A DNA stretch of 64,000 bases from Sordaria brevicollis (taxonomy: Eukaryota > Ascomycota > Sordariomycetes > Sordariales > Sordariaceae), in assembly GCA_033439795.1 (NCBI GenBank), contig JAUTDP010000004.1, positions 2,728,001 to 2,792,000 of the forward strand, written 5' to 3'. Below the pieces are notes generated by a model. That model had not been told where the DNA came from and did not search any database. It was given only the letters and a program-made list of their open reading frames with translations. Shown piece by piece: positions 1 to 11,427 of this stretch (its first letter is position 1; every line of letters starts with the position of its first letter). The translations under genes were made by a program, and so were the position numbers.

Positions 1-251
1 ATACCGAGAGTAGCGAAAGCACCGGGAAGAGAGAGCGAACCGAGAGCAATAGCCTCGACGATGAGAACAATCGTCAGACGCTTCCAGCCGAGGCGATGGA
101 ACTTGGCGTGGCCATTCTGGGCCTCAGGCTCCTTCTCCACGATATTGCCGCCGAGGCCACGGACCTCACCGACATGCTCATCGCCGCTCGCATCACCATA
201 GGGGTGGATGGCGTTTGGGTCGTTTTTTTTGGTCTCGTACTGGGAGTCCAT
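1..251 (-). CDS. mtr: Neutral/aromatic amino acid permease Mtr, 5' end only
   Basis: Partial gene cut by the left window edge; about the first 83 codons are present and read to the edge without a break. The start is the ATG at 249-251. The N-terminus begins MDSQYETKKNDPNAI, followed by an acidic cytoplasmic stretch with EVRGLGGNIVEKEP, and then the first hydrophobic segment (TIVLIVEAIALGSLSLPGAF). This closely matches the Neurospora crassa Mtr permease as I remember it, with several substitutions, so the species is a relative or diverged strain. Mtr is a plasma-membrane proton-coupled transporter of the amino acid/auxin permease family that takes up neutral aliphatic and aromatic amino acids. 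A TATA-like sequence lies about 120 bp upstream. Function is inferred from family knowledge; only the first membrane helix is visible. Confidence 0.9.
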   Translation of the reverse strand, partial: MDSQYETKKNDPNAIHPYGDASGDEHVGEVRGLGGNIVEKEPEAQNGHAKFHRLGWKRLTIVLIVEAIALGSLSLPGAFATLG

Positions 252-373
252 GGTGGGGGTGAAGAGGCCTTGGTGAAGGCCCTTTGTCGACAGCGGCTGG
301 GTTCTCGCTTCTCAAGCTGACTGAGTGGATGGAGAGGAGAAAGAGAAGATGGAAGTCTGGGGAAGACCCAGAG

Positions 374-380
374 TTATATA
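374..380 (-). promoter_or_regulatory. TATA-like box upstream of mtr
   Basis: TATATAA on the minus strand, about 123 bp upstream of the mtr ATG, in a position fitting a core promoter followed by a leader. Seen by eye only; no transcript start is known. Confidence 0.4.
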
Positions 381-910
381 ATGGATGGATGGGGGATTAA
401 AAGAAAACCGAGAAGCCAGCAGACGATCCAAGAGTCCGAGAGAGAGACCGGATGAACTGCGGGGGACCGGGGGAGATTAAGTACTAAAGAGGAGAGATGG
501 AGAAGGGAGTGCTTTGAGCATGAGATAGGTACTTGGTCGGTACGAGAGAGGGAAGAGCGACATATAAACACTGCATGCTGGGGCGAGGCGGATCTCTTGC
601 AGAGGACTGCACTAGCAGTTGGAGCAACCTGGGAAGTTGACGAGTCAGGAGCAATCTGATGGACCCTCCCCATCTGGCCTATGCGTGCACAATCTGGTCG
701 CCGTACTCCGGAATTGCCGAAAAGGATCATCCTCGATACCCTTCTCCCAAACCACCAGCGATCTCGGCGAATGAAGAAAAGGTACAGGCCAGGTACACCT
801 TGCAATCACTGGTCTTGCCCTGCCCTTGCTCTGGTGGCCCGGTGCTGTCTTCCACCCTTCGTTGCTCTTGCCCAAAGTGCTCAGCAACTGCACTGGCAGC
901 CTGGCGATCG

Positions 911-914
<4 letters not shown>

Positions 915-942
<28 letters not shown>
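915..942. repeat. Homopolymer T28 tract
   Basis: Twenty-eight consecutive T on the plus strand, directly followed by a pyrimidine-rich stretch and TTGCAG. It is about 660 bp upstream of the mtr start. Such tracts exclude nucleosomes and are length-unstable. Confidence 0.95.
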
Positions 943-3900
943 CTTTCTTGACTGTTGCAGGACGCTCCTGCTATGGGCGTTATCTAGCGGGAAGTCCCAA
1001 AACCAGAATTGCCACTGCATCGATTTTGTCGCAGCTGCTGCAGACACAGGGGCAGCTTCCACCTGGTACCTATAGACTGCGTAGGACAGGCTCGATAAGG
1101 CACGCCCTTCAGATATCACCACCACCGACACAGGTCGTCCAAAATTCTCATTGATAATGTTGCGTGTAACAGTACATACGCATAGTGTAGTGATGACAGC
1201 TGCCCACGTGCCAATGCAGGCTGATTCTGGCCAGGACTCTCAGTTGGGTGCTGCGCTGGTGTCTGTCCTGGTGGTGAAGTTGCAAGTGTCCTGTTTACTC
1301 CCGTACTTGCCCCAGGGATTTCAGATGATCCAGGCTTCCAGCTCCTCGGTCACTCGAAGAGGCAGGTGGGAAAGTCGTAGGAAGCTGGGCCGGCTCGAGA
1401 CTTCCCGAACAACGACGATTCTGTTAGTCATGACAGTGGACCTCTTGGGCAGGCACGACAGGGAAGTGGTGAGAAACCGAATGGGAGGTGAGAGAGCAAG
1501 GAAGGGGAACCCGCTACTCACTCGCCCGCAGCGGAAGCAACAGTCCAAGTGTCCAACAACAGCGGCCGCAGTGGTGGCAAAGCGGGCATAAGAGAAAGAG
1601 AGACTGGGATTGCAACTGGAGACCCGGAGAGCATTCCACTTGGTGCGCGAGGTGGAGGAGAATGAGTGGAATTCGCAAACCCCAACAGTCTAAAGTAGCG
1701 CCGGCATTGCTCCAGCAGCTCCACGGCCTTTTCTCCATGTTCGCGCTATCCCGAGTCAACGATTGGAGAATGCTATTTTGCCTGTTGTGTGTGGTGGCCC
1801 ATGTCCGGTGGAAGTACCTCCTGGGTACACAATCTGACAAGAAAACCATCGCATTGTGTGTGGGCGGGTGGCAGGGAGGGCGACGAGGCCCGGGGGGCAC
1901 TGGAGGGGAGTGGAGAGTGGTGGACTCTTCTTTTGCTCTCGAGACGCAGATAGCGCTGCAGGGACCAATTAGTAAACCTGCGCATAATAATTCCTTTTTG
2001 TCATGTCCTCTGCGTTGCCGTTGCCAAGTGGGAGCTCCTACGCATTCATTTGAAATCAGTGGTGCCCGGCTTTCCCTGACAGTGCCTGGCGAATTCGGAG
2101 AAATGAACATGTCTGGGATTTGGCTTTAGAATTTTTCCAAATGTTCGACGAGTGGGTGGCTGCACAGCCTTCCCAGGGTTTGGGGGTTACGCTACCGAAA
2201 ATTTATGACGACATGAATTTGTGGGGAATGTAGGTAGGTGACCGGGGGCCAGCTGTTCGCCACCAACCCTCGACGGCCTCGAACCGGTGTGTGTCGTGTG
2301 AGAGTCCAGGAGTCTCAAAAAAAGTTGAAGAATATGAACACAGTGTTCTCCCGCCTCCGAGAGATTGGAACGAATGACGGAACATGCCAGTCTCCGTTCT
2401 TGTGATGCCCGATGCTGATTTGCCTTTGCTGATAACTGGGGCCAGCTTGCAGATCTGGGGGAGTGTGGTGACTACCACCACCCTGGAGTGCCTGAGTCTC
2501 ACTCTCGGAGCGTTGTCGGCGGTGCATCTCGTTCCCCGGGTTCGACAAAAGAATAGCTTCATCCTTTGTCTCATCTTCAATCTTCAAGGTTTTACTTGTC
2601 GTTGAACACGCGATACCCTGAGCGCCAGAGTTGTAGGCGACGTATTTGTTCCAGGCCTCCTAGTACCTATGTAGACCGTATGGAGATGCCGCACACGGTT
2701 GTCGGATGACGGTGGGAGGTGACCAGATGTGCAACTTCATTCCAGGGACTTCGGGGACGTTGCACTCGGGAATAGCATCATGATGCAACACGTCTCCCTG
2801 ATGAGAGGACGTCATCTGTCGTCGTTCCTGCCCAGAAATGCGGCTCATTCAGATCGTGGGGGATGGGGGTTTGCCGAGATTGGCTACTGTGTAACCTAAA
2901 CTGACAACGTACTTAGAAGAATGCGGCACGCGTCTAGATAGTGCTTAGGCTGACGCGTCTAGGAATCTTGGGATGCCAAGCTACTGCACGAACCAGCAAA
3001 TCCTCCGATATCTCTATCTTCTAGACGTCCGTATTCGCACCCCATTACCCAATTTCTTCGCTAGATCTTCTATGCAGGTCGACCCAAGTGACGCCTGTTC
3101 CACGGTGTCGTGAATCTGGGGTACTTTGAGCCTGGAGTTATGGAGGTCTGTCACGTGTGCATAGGTTAGGTTGTTTCGAGATCCGGGTTGCACCCCAGAC
3201 CGTCCAATGCCTGTATTGGCAGCACATGTAAGAACATTACACCATCGTAAAGCCGGGGAACCATCTGTTCGGGAGATTCGAGGGGCACGAGCAGAGTTCG
3301 AGGTCAAATTAGGTTGAGACGAACCAGTCAATGCATTATTCAAATAGCATTGGCTAATCCGTTCCACCGACTTCGTCATCCACCCAAACTGTATCAGCGT
3401 GGCCCGACAATGAGGGCGAGACCTTCCAGAGGGACGACGAAAATACAGCCAATATACAGCCCCTAGGCTATTCGTCTAAGCTATCGAATGGCTTCAAATT
3501 CACGCACTCAGATGCCCAGCATTCCCGGCTACCAGAAAGATAACGGTCTCTATGCCAAGCGAGACATGAATTAAAGCTTTGTAATCAAACGTTTACTGTA
3601 CCAGGGCCCGTTGCCCGCATCTCACGTCTGCCTTCATGATGTGGAGAGAACTGGATGCATCCCGCTCAAGATCCCCACAGCCTTCCTGTACTCGACCGGT
3701 ATCGGAGATGATGGATCCTCAAGCTTTTGCAGGCGGAGACGAGCGGGTGGACTAGATCTCTAAGAGTTTGCACTAGTGGGATGGCTGGGTTGTTCTCGAT
3801 GCCTTCTTTCCGGCTTCTCTTTTCGTTCTCTTGCTGTGGCTTTTTGTAGCTTCTTTTGAAACGGTCTGGACTCTCGAGCTCTCGCCGGCCGTTGACCAGT

Positions 3901-4730
3901 TGAATCTCGATCTGCCGTGCCCTCGTTGGCCATGTGATGACAGGCCGCCATGAGCTTCTTTGGATCGGCAGTCCTGATGGCATCAACACCAAGAAGCCAC
4001 AAGTCAAGAAGGTCCATGACATAGACTTCAGTTGGTGGGGTATATGACTGGTGTCGTTGGGTGGTTGGGTTTTCCATATGGTGGACTCTCGAGTTTGAGA
4101 AGTACAAGGCACGGCAAGTCGGGCCATCCGTGCCCGAGCTTTGGTGGGGTCCGCCGACCTTCACGTGTCTTCTTGGTTTAGATGCATAGCAACAAGCCAC
4201 ACCTGTGTTCAGCCACGTGCCGACAACAAGCCTTCTTTGTCGGAGCTCAGCCACAGACCTTGCGTTTCCCGGTGACGGGATGCAACGAAGTAAACAAACA
4301 GTGAGCCTGGACAGCACCCAATCGCGTCGCCGATCGGCCTGCTAAATGTTTTGTCATTGCAACTTCCCTACGACGTATCCCCCACCACCATCGTCCGCCG
4401 CAACCATTGTGCGCATTCTTTTGCGCAGCGCGGAACAGCAACAAAACGAACAAAAATCCGACGAATATACGGAATTGGCGCATCCTTATTGTTCAATCGC
4501 CTTCCGAGACATGTATCGGTTCTGCCACTGAATCACGAGAATCCGATTCCTTTCACGACACCTCGACCCTTTTCGCGGTCGCATTTTCGGCCATCGACTT
4601 CGCGCTTAGTCGACCGAGAAGAGAGGCCGTTACAGTTCCTAATACGAAGCGACCCAATTCCCGAAACTTCCCTCGATAAATAACGTCTTTGGACGAACCG
4701 GCGTCCTGCCGCCACGGCGCATCTGCCGCC

Positions 4731-7421
4731 ATGACAGATTACTTTATCTACGAAAATCGTCTGGCGTCCTTTGACGGACAACCTCTGGCAAACAAAGATG
4801 GGATATCTGATTCGCGAGCCAAAGTGGTAAAATGGCCACACAAGGCCTTGCCAGCGGACGAGGTCAGTGCGATGCACCGGAGAGGAGGAAGCGGGTCGGA
4901 AAGGCTCGAGGAGAATATGCAACTGACCGAAGCGAATGTTTAGCTCGCAAAAGCAGGATTCTACTTTGATCCCATGGTCACCACTCCTGACAATGTAACA
5001 TGCTTTTTGTGCGAGCATTCATTCGATGGATGGTCATCTGGAGACCACCCGATTCAAGAACATCTAAAACACTCGCCATTTTGCGGCTGGGCCGTGACGG
5101 CAGCGGTCGAAGAAAATCTTGGAGATTACGGGAAGATGCACCCTCTAGAACCAATCCTTGTCGATGCACGGAAGGCTACCTTTGGAGGGAAGTGGCCCTA
5201 CGAATCCAAGCGAGGATTCAAGTGCAAGTCAAAGCAAGTAAGCACTCCCTTGCACTTGCCCAAATTCAAGGGTACAAGCTAACGGACCGCAGGCTGCCGA
5301 AGCTGGTTGGAAGTTCGCACCAACCATCGAGGATGAGGACATGACTATTTGTCCATATTGTCAGCTAGGAGTCAGCGGTTGGGAACCTGGCGACAAAGCA
5401 ATGTACGACCTTTCAGCTCTACTTTGGCAAATATCCACTGCAGCTTGCTAACAAAGAAACTTGAATCCAGTGACGAGCACCAAAGACGACAACCTAATTG
5501 TGCGTTTTTCCGCCTTCAGGAGGAGTTACCGGCACCGAAGAAGCCGGCGAGAAGACCCAAGGCACCCAGGCCATCCAAGGTCGCCCATCGCCTTTCTGTC
5601 CAACCGGTCGGAATTCCTACCGCAGAAGGCTCGGACCAAGCATCCGCCTCAGAAACAGCGGGCGGTCTGGAGGACATTATCATGGCGCCAACCACGCGGG
5701 CAGCAAAGAGCAGAAAGGCAACTGCTAAAAGCCGAAAAGCAAAAGCCCAGACGAAGGAAGAAGAGCCCAAGGAAACTCTGCAGGACAAACCAGCAGATGA
5801 ACCAATACCTGCTGAAGAACTACCAAAGGGAAGGAAGCGGGGAAGCGAGTCGATTTCCGATTCCGTGGACTCCAACCCGGAGGCGCCTCCGCAGAAGAAG
5901 CGAGCAACGCGAACAGGAGAAGCGGCGGTTACTGATGCTTCAGCTTCAGCCGTAGAGACACTGGACACTGACATCCCCGATGCACCACCCTCTCCCATAC
6001 CCAAGGCTACCCGCAAGAGAGCGCCCTCCAAACCAGCACAGGGTCTGCGGAAGAGCTCACGAGTTTCTCTGCAGCACGATCAGCCGACAACGGTCCCGCA
6101 GATAGAGACATCAGACGATGAGCCCGTCGACCACCACATGGAGATGAACGATGCGGACACTGAATTAGAGCGCGAGGTGCAGAACACAGAACCACGAGAG
6201 GAAGTTGATGCTGAGGATCCCATCTCTTCATCCGACATTCCCCTCCCCAAGAAGGGTCGCAAAACAGCTCCCCAGAGGTTGTCGAAGCAGGTCAAAAGGA
6301 TACAAAAGTCTCTTCCATTATCCGATCCTGTTGACGAACTGACGGACGGACCTGGTCCTGCGCCGGACGCCACGGCCGATGTGCCCGAACCAGCACAGCC
6401 AACTGAACCAGAGGTAGGATCTTGGGAAGACCCGGACATGACGTTAGTCTCAAAAAGTAGCGGCCGACCGAGTACTGTTAAGCGAGGAAGGGGACGCCCA
6501 CCGAAAAAGTCAACATCCTCCCGTGTGTCAAGTGAAGTTGCGGGGAAGCAACGGATTTCTTCGGGAATCACGCTCTCGGAGACGCAGACCCAGATGGAGA
6601 GTCAAGCAGATACTCAAACCGAGACTCAAGTCGAAACTCAGACAGAAACTCAGGTCGAAACTCGAACCGAAACACAGATTGGGATGGACACCGGGACCGA
6701 GACCAAAAATCAGGCCGAGTCTGATACCGAACATCGCTTGCCAGCTTCACCTCTGAAAGAAGCGGATGTTGACGCAATAGCAGAACAACCGGCTGCAGAA
6801 CCTACACCCCAAGCGTCACCTCCTAAGGTGGTTGTTCCTCGTGCTGCGCCAACACCAGCCAGGATGAACAAGTCTCTCCCACCGCCGCCATCCGGATCGC
6901 CAGACCATCTATCCCAGCCTCCTACCACCCACCCTCGGTCACCTGCGGTCGCGCGTGTAGTTGAGGAACAACAGCCTCTCGTCTACCGCTCGCCATCAAT
7001 GCAATCTTCCAATGCAGAGAACCGACCGCCATCGCCAAAGCAACTAACCCCAACGCCCAAACGTCACAGCTTAGTACCGGTGGTTACAACACCGGAGAGG
7101 CCCCCTACTTCTCCTTCCAAACGGAAGATCCTGGGCGCCCTGCAAAGCACTACACCCTGGACCGCGGTCGATCTTGACAGCATCTTCTCACCCACCAAGA
7201 ATGACTACCAAAGGGAGGAGGGCGACGGCATCGACAGGCTGTTGCATAAGGGCAGCGAGCTCACGAGCCCAGAGAAGCGGATGACGGTGGAAGAATGGAT
7301 CTACCACAACGCCAGCTTGGCCGAGCAGAGACTTAAGAGGGAGTGTGAGGAGTTGGTTTCGGTGTTTGAGAGACAGGGCGCGAGAGCTATGGAGGCTTTG
7401 GAGGGGCTTGTTGTTGAGTAG
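4731..7421 (+). CDS. bir1: Survivin/Bir1-like chromosomal passenger protein with two BIR domains
   Basis: Exons 4731-4862, 5238-flanked 4944-5237, 5293-5402 and 5471-7421 give 828 aa. BIR domain 1 (about 10-95) has zinc ligands C64, C67, H84 and C91. BIR domain 2 (about 110-195) has C162, C165, H182 and C189. The long middle is acidic and disordered, with an AT-hook-like KRGRGRPPKK and a TETQ/VETQ repeat block. The C-terminal helix (WIYHNASLAEQRLKRECEEL) fits the INCENP-binding end of fungal Bir1. In fungi this family works with Aurora kinase and INCENP at centromeres and the spindle midzone, not as an apoptosis inhibitor. The start is the first ATG giving an intact BIR1. The last exon is open upstream of 5471, but splicing at 5470 restores the second BIR. 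Identification is strong; the symbol is by homology. Confidence 0.9.
6582..6720 (+). repeat. Degenerate TETQ/VETQ-coding repeat inside bir1
   Basis: About eleven tandem units of four to six codons (variants of ACT CAG RYC GAR) encode a Thr-Glu-Gln rich stretch in the disordered middle of Bir1. The units are degenerate at the third codon position. Confidence 0.8.
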
Positions 7422-8317
7422 TGGATGGGAAGCGTTTCGACAGGTGGGATACGAATTTTATGTATGGTGTTGCATAGCAAGCTTTTGTCGTTTCAAGCAC
7501 CGGGGTTATGGCTTGACCCTCTAGCATGGAAGACGTCATTAAGCATTCGGGCTGACAATAGAGATACCTCAATTGGGGGCATGCAAAACACAGATCCAAT
7601 AACATGACCATGGAAAAGGGGTTCACATCACTACTGTAAGTTCGTAGTGATGCTGGCTTAAGGAATATGAACCAAGAGCGAGTATGTTGAGATGGGGTTC
7701 TGTCATCCAGTAGCGGGTATCAGTGGCAATAAAAATATTTCTACCAAAGAAGAGTCCTCGGTAGCAACCTAAGGAGAGAGCGGGCAAAGGGCAACAACGT
7801 GGCTATAGGAAAAACTAATAATGAAGAGGCATACAAGACTGAACAGCCCTTCCAGCAGGTATCATGCCATCAATACCTCTATCCAGGTCCTAGTAGTTCA
7901 GTCTGATGGTGAATGAAAGAACGCTTAAGGGTTAGGGTTACACATGCTCTGTCCGCTTTTTTCGCGGCACCCTCCATGACTTCATTGGGGCAGGCAGCCT
8001 TGTGAGTCTACTTTGGTACCTTGAACCACAACCACCAATTGCGACCACGCGACGCGACTTCGACTTTTCGATACTTTGACTTCCACCAATTCAAATTTCG
8101 AAAGACGACAAGTTATACAGCATTTTTTCCGATCGTCATCAAGAATCAACCGACCATTCTCACACGGCCCGTTGCGCCCACCATTCCATCGCAAAAGCGC
8201 TACCAGCAGCAACTTCCAAAAGGGTACCGAACCGGCACCGCAGTACTAGCGACAGCTTGCTCGACAAGCTTCGACCGACACCTCTATTATCGTCGTCGCA
8301 TATAACACATCGTCACA
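7422..8317. other. Intergenic region bir1-lea1
   Basis: About 0.9 kb holding the bir1 3' end and the lea1 promoter. No coding frame is supported. The one notable element is a telomere-like motif at 7929-7940. Confidence 0.7.
7929..7940 (+). repeat. Two-unit telomere-like motif upstream of lea1
   Basis: GGGTTAGGGTTA, two units of the fungal telomere repeat, about 380 bp upstream of the lea1 start. It could be a telobox-like site for a Myb-type factor, or chance. Confidence 0.6.
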
Positions 8318-9433
8318 ATGAGGTTGACAGCCGACCTTATCAACAACTCCCTTTCCTACCTCAATCCACTCAAGGAGCGAGAGATTGATCTCCGAGGTGC
8401 GTTCCCATGAGAAGAGCAGATACTTGCACGGGTTGATCTTTTCCACAAAGTCTCCAAAAGCGCATTACAAGAGAACAGAGTTGATATATCAAAACTGCCC
8501 TACTGTTGGCTTGGGTTTGAATTGCAATAGGACACAGAATACCTGCTATTGAGAACTTGGGCGTTGCTGGGGTGAGTACTGCTTGCTACCACTGTTCTTC
8601 CTTGAAACCAAATGCGACAGAGTAGCTGACCTTGACGGCAAAAACATAGCCCCACGATGCCATTGACTTCACCGACAACGATATCCAAGTGCTGGGCAAC
8701 TTCCCGCTCTCCCCCCGCATACGCACCCTCCTGCTCGCCCGCAACAGGATCGCCCAGATCCAGTCGACCCTGCCGAATGCGATTCCCAACCTGAAGAACC
8801 TCGTCCTGGCGTCCAATAACATTGGCGAGCTGGCGGATCTGGAGGTGCTGGGAAGGTTTCCTAGGCTCACGCACTTGGTGTTGATGGATAACCCTGTTAC
8901 AAAGAAGGAGGTACGCTTGTCGCTCTCAGGGAATGACAGTCAAAGTACAAGGGCAACAGCAAGATACTGACAGTGGGAATTGCAAACAGAACTACCGCTA
9001 TTGGGTCCTTTGGCTCTGCCCTCACGTTCGCTTCCTCGATTACATCAAGGTCAAGGACGCCGAGAGGCAAAAGGCGAAGGAGTTGTTCGGGACTGCTGAG
9101 GAGCCGACGGAGTTGGCCAACACGGTATGCACATACTCCTTCCAACTTACCATCTATCAAAAACATACTGACATGCATTTGCCCAAATAGATAAAGGGAA
9201 TCAAGACCAAGTCCTTCGATGTTGGCGCCGGCTCTGCGAACGGTGCTGGCGGCGATGGCCCCTCCTCGAAACTTTCGCGTCTCAAGCTTACAGAGAAGGA
9301 GAAGAAGAAGCTCCAAGATTTGATTAAGAAGGCCGATAGCTTGGAGGAGATTATCAGGTTGGAGAAGGCTCTCAACGAGGGAAGGCTTCCTCCTGGTATC
9401 ATGGCCGAGGATGACGATGCCATGGAGGAGTAA
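8318..9433 (+). CDS. lea1: U2 small nuclear ribonucleoprotein A' (Lea1)
   Basis: Exons 8318-8396, 8531-8571, 8650-8910, 8990-9124 and 9191-9433 give 252 aa, normal for the family. It starts MRLTADLINNSLSYLNPLKE. Leucine-rich repeats follow (IPAIENLGV, IDFTDNDIQVLGNFP, IRTLLLARNRI, LKNLVLASNNI, LTHLVLMDNPV), then the LRR cap with NYRYWVLWLCPHVRFLDYIK, then a Lys-rich C-terminal helix ending in an acidic tail. Lea1 binds Msl1/U2 B'' and the U2 snRNA stem-loop IV and helps U2 join the branch site during spliceosome assembly. Convergent with the histone-fold gene downstream. The leader is about 400 bp at most, and the ATG is the first that gives the conserved N-terminus. Confidence 0.95.
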
Positions 9434-9796
9434 GGGGAAGAAAGGAAGATAATGGGCCCATGTCTACCAAGATATGATGACAGGGTGGATGAAGTAAAAC
9501 TGGAAGGACGGCACTTCTCTGAGAAAGGTTACATTGTCGGCGTTCGGTTTTAGATTGGGCTTACTGCAAAAATACTGTATACCAAGATGTTATAAAATAC
9601 TTTGTTTGAAAACACAGGCACTAGACTGGGTATAATGATCTCGCTGCAGTGATTGGAAACACGGTGGGTAATTCAAGGAAGCTACCCTGTTACGATAAAC
9701 GCGCATCAAGGGCTCAGCTCTTAGTTCGCAAACGCTAGACCTCCTAACCCCTTTCCATTCCTCGAAGGCTCAAGGCCTACGTACGTACGGACGCAA
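9434..9796. other. Convergent 3' ends of lea1 and the histone-fold gene
   Basis: About 360 bp between two stop codons, AT-rich in the middle (ACTGTATACC, TTATAAAATAC), as expected for back-to-back polyadenylation regions. Nothing else is visible. Confidence 0.6.
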
Positions 9797-10817
9797 CTAA
9801 CCCGTCATATCTACATCCCCATCATGGCCCCTTTGATACTGCTGTGACGCTGCCTGCCTCATCTCCATCTCCAACTGTGCGCTTGGATCTTCGTCCGACA
9901 CATTCGTAGCCGGCGGCGACGTCGACAGGATGCCCCTATTCGCTGGCCCCAACATACTGGGAGTAACACTAAACGGTCGTCCTGACGCCGAAGACATGAC
10001 TCCCATGTTTGTGATGCCCGTGTTCACCCCGCCAGAACCGAGGCCGTTGACCGGCGCCGCTAGCCCTCCAATGCTTCCTCCACCTGATCCGTTTCCACCA
10101 GTAGCCAGCCCCCCATTCATAGACATCAGAATCGACGTCTGCTGCAACCCACCACCAGAACCATTAGACTTCTGCTTCTTAGCATTCGGCAACATGGCCA
10201 TCCTATCCCGCTCATCTTCACCCAGGTACTGCTGCTCCAACGACATCATCACACCACCACCCATCCCCTCCGGCGCCGCCAGCACACCACCACCCCCGGT
10301 ACCTCCAATGGCAGCGCCACCAGTAGCAATAGCAGCCGCCGTCCCCGCCGGCGGCACAACGGTATCACTGCCTCCCTTGACGCGGGCTCTAGCCGCGGCA
10401 GCTTGGGCCTTGATCGCCTTGTAGGAAGATGTCTTGGGGACAACGTCCTCCAGAAACTCGAGGTTGTCGTGGTGCGAGACGGCGGCGGCCACGTCCTTGT
10501 ACTGGATGTTGCGGCGCGGCTTGCGCTCGGCTTTGGCCATGTTTTGCGCCTCGGACGCCAGGTGCTGGATGAACATTTCGGTCGCCAGAGTAATGACGAA
10601 GGCGGCGTTGTTGGAGCAGACGGTGATGTCCGGGTCGACGGCGATGATTTTTTTGACGCGGGTTACTGGAGGGGGTGTGTTAGTATTTGGTGAGCTTGAA
10701 CATTGGTAGTGAGTGGGTGAATGATCCCCAGGAGAGAAGGGGGAGGTCCTTACGAGGTAATTGTGTTTGGCCTGTAACCTCCTTTCTAGGGGGGATGGCT
10801 GTGGTGTTGTAGGGCAT
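9797..10817 (-). CDS. Histone-fold protein of the Dpb3/CHRAC (NF-YC-like) family
   Basis: Exons 10754-10817 and 9797-10665 give 310 aa. After a short leader (MPYNTTAIPPRKEVTG) comes a histone fold of about 85 aa: PLTRVKKIIAVDPDI, then CSNNAAFVITLATEMFIQHL, then RRNIQYKDVAAAV and LEFLEDVVPKT. The rest is a low-complexity Gly/Ala/Met tail ending in an acidic segment with GDVDMTG. The fold resembles the DNA polymerase epsilon subunit Dpb3 and CHRAC-type proteins more than true Hap5, because the motif after the first helix lacks the Hap5 DNA-contact pattern. A role in replication-coupled chromatin is likely but not proven by sequence; a CBF/NF-Y type transcription factor is the alternative. It shares a divergent promoter with the CLC gene. 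Confidence 0.8.
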
Positions 10818-11427
10818 CTTGTCGGTGAGGAGAACGGTGACTCTCCTTAGAAATTTGGTAGATAGGATTCGGAAGAGACCGAAGTGAAATTAGATCGCTG
10901 AAGTAAGGAGTGAATCGAAGTTCTGCCTTGTGGCTGTGGTTGAGCTTCGTATGTCGTCGTTGAGGGTGATTCTGTGAGCCGTACTGGCTGATATGTGTCA
11001 CAACAATCAGAGGTCTTCTAAGGAATCCCGATTGAAGTCTACCTCCCTCGTTTGGTCCTAAAAATGGCTGATGAACTTACATCAGATCGAAGGCAAGAAG
11101 TTAGAGTGAAACGCGTAAAGACGCGATTAAGAGTGCTGCACTTTCCCAGTTGACCCCATGGGGTGGATTCAAAGGGGTACTGTAGGCACCTTGGCGGCCC
11201 AGGGACTGAATGCCAAGACCCAAGACCCCGGAAGCTGGGTGCTGGAGTTAGGGATGTCAGTCAGCCTTGCAGTGATAGCTTCAGTGGGCGATTATAGGCA
11301 CTTAGCGGCAGAGTCGCAATCGATAACGGCGACAACTTGAACCTCAAAGACAACATCACGGACACTTGGTGCTGACAACTTGGACAGTCAATCTCATACA
11401 CTATACTTCAGCCCGAATGCCATCGAC
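10818..11427. other. Divergent promoter, histone-fold gene and CLC gene
   Basis: About 610 bp between two start codons. Short frames only; no conserved site recognised by eye. Confidence 0.6.

Larger units (their letters stand above)
252..4730. other. Long gene-free stretch between mtr and bir1
   Basis: About 4.5 kb between the divergent mtr and bir1 genes. It holds only short frames that overlap each other on both strands, with no recognisable domain or convincing exon chain. It contains a 28-nt T tract (915-942) and two nearby copies of ACGCGTCTAG (about 2929 and 2955). It may hold the mtr leader, regulatory sites or non-coding RNA, but nothing in the sequence proves this. Confidence 0.6.

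Noticed and set aside
1488..2129. Plus-strand frame of 213 codons in the mtr-bir1 gap
   Set aside because: Overlapped by a 198-codon frame on the other strand, low-complexity composition, no domain or splice pattern.
3760..4317. Minus-strand frame of 185 codons upstream of bir1
   Set aside because: Overlaps another minus frame, no recognisable motif, amino acid composition of random sequence.
5349..5470. Start of the long Bir1 frame at 5349 as a gene start
   Set aside because: The upstream exons with the first BIR domain and zinc ligands join in frame, so the real start is 4731.
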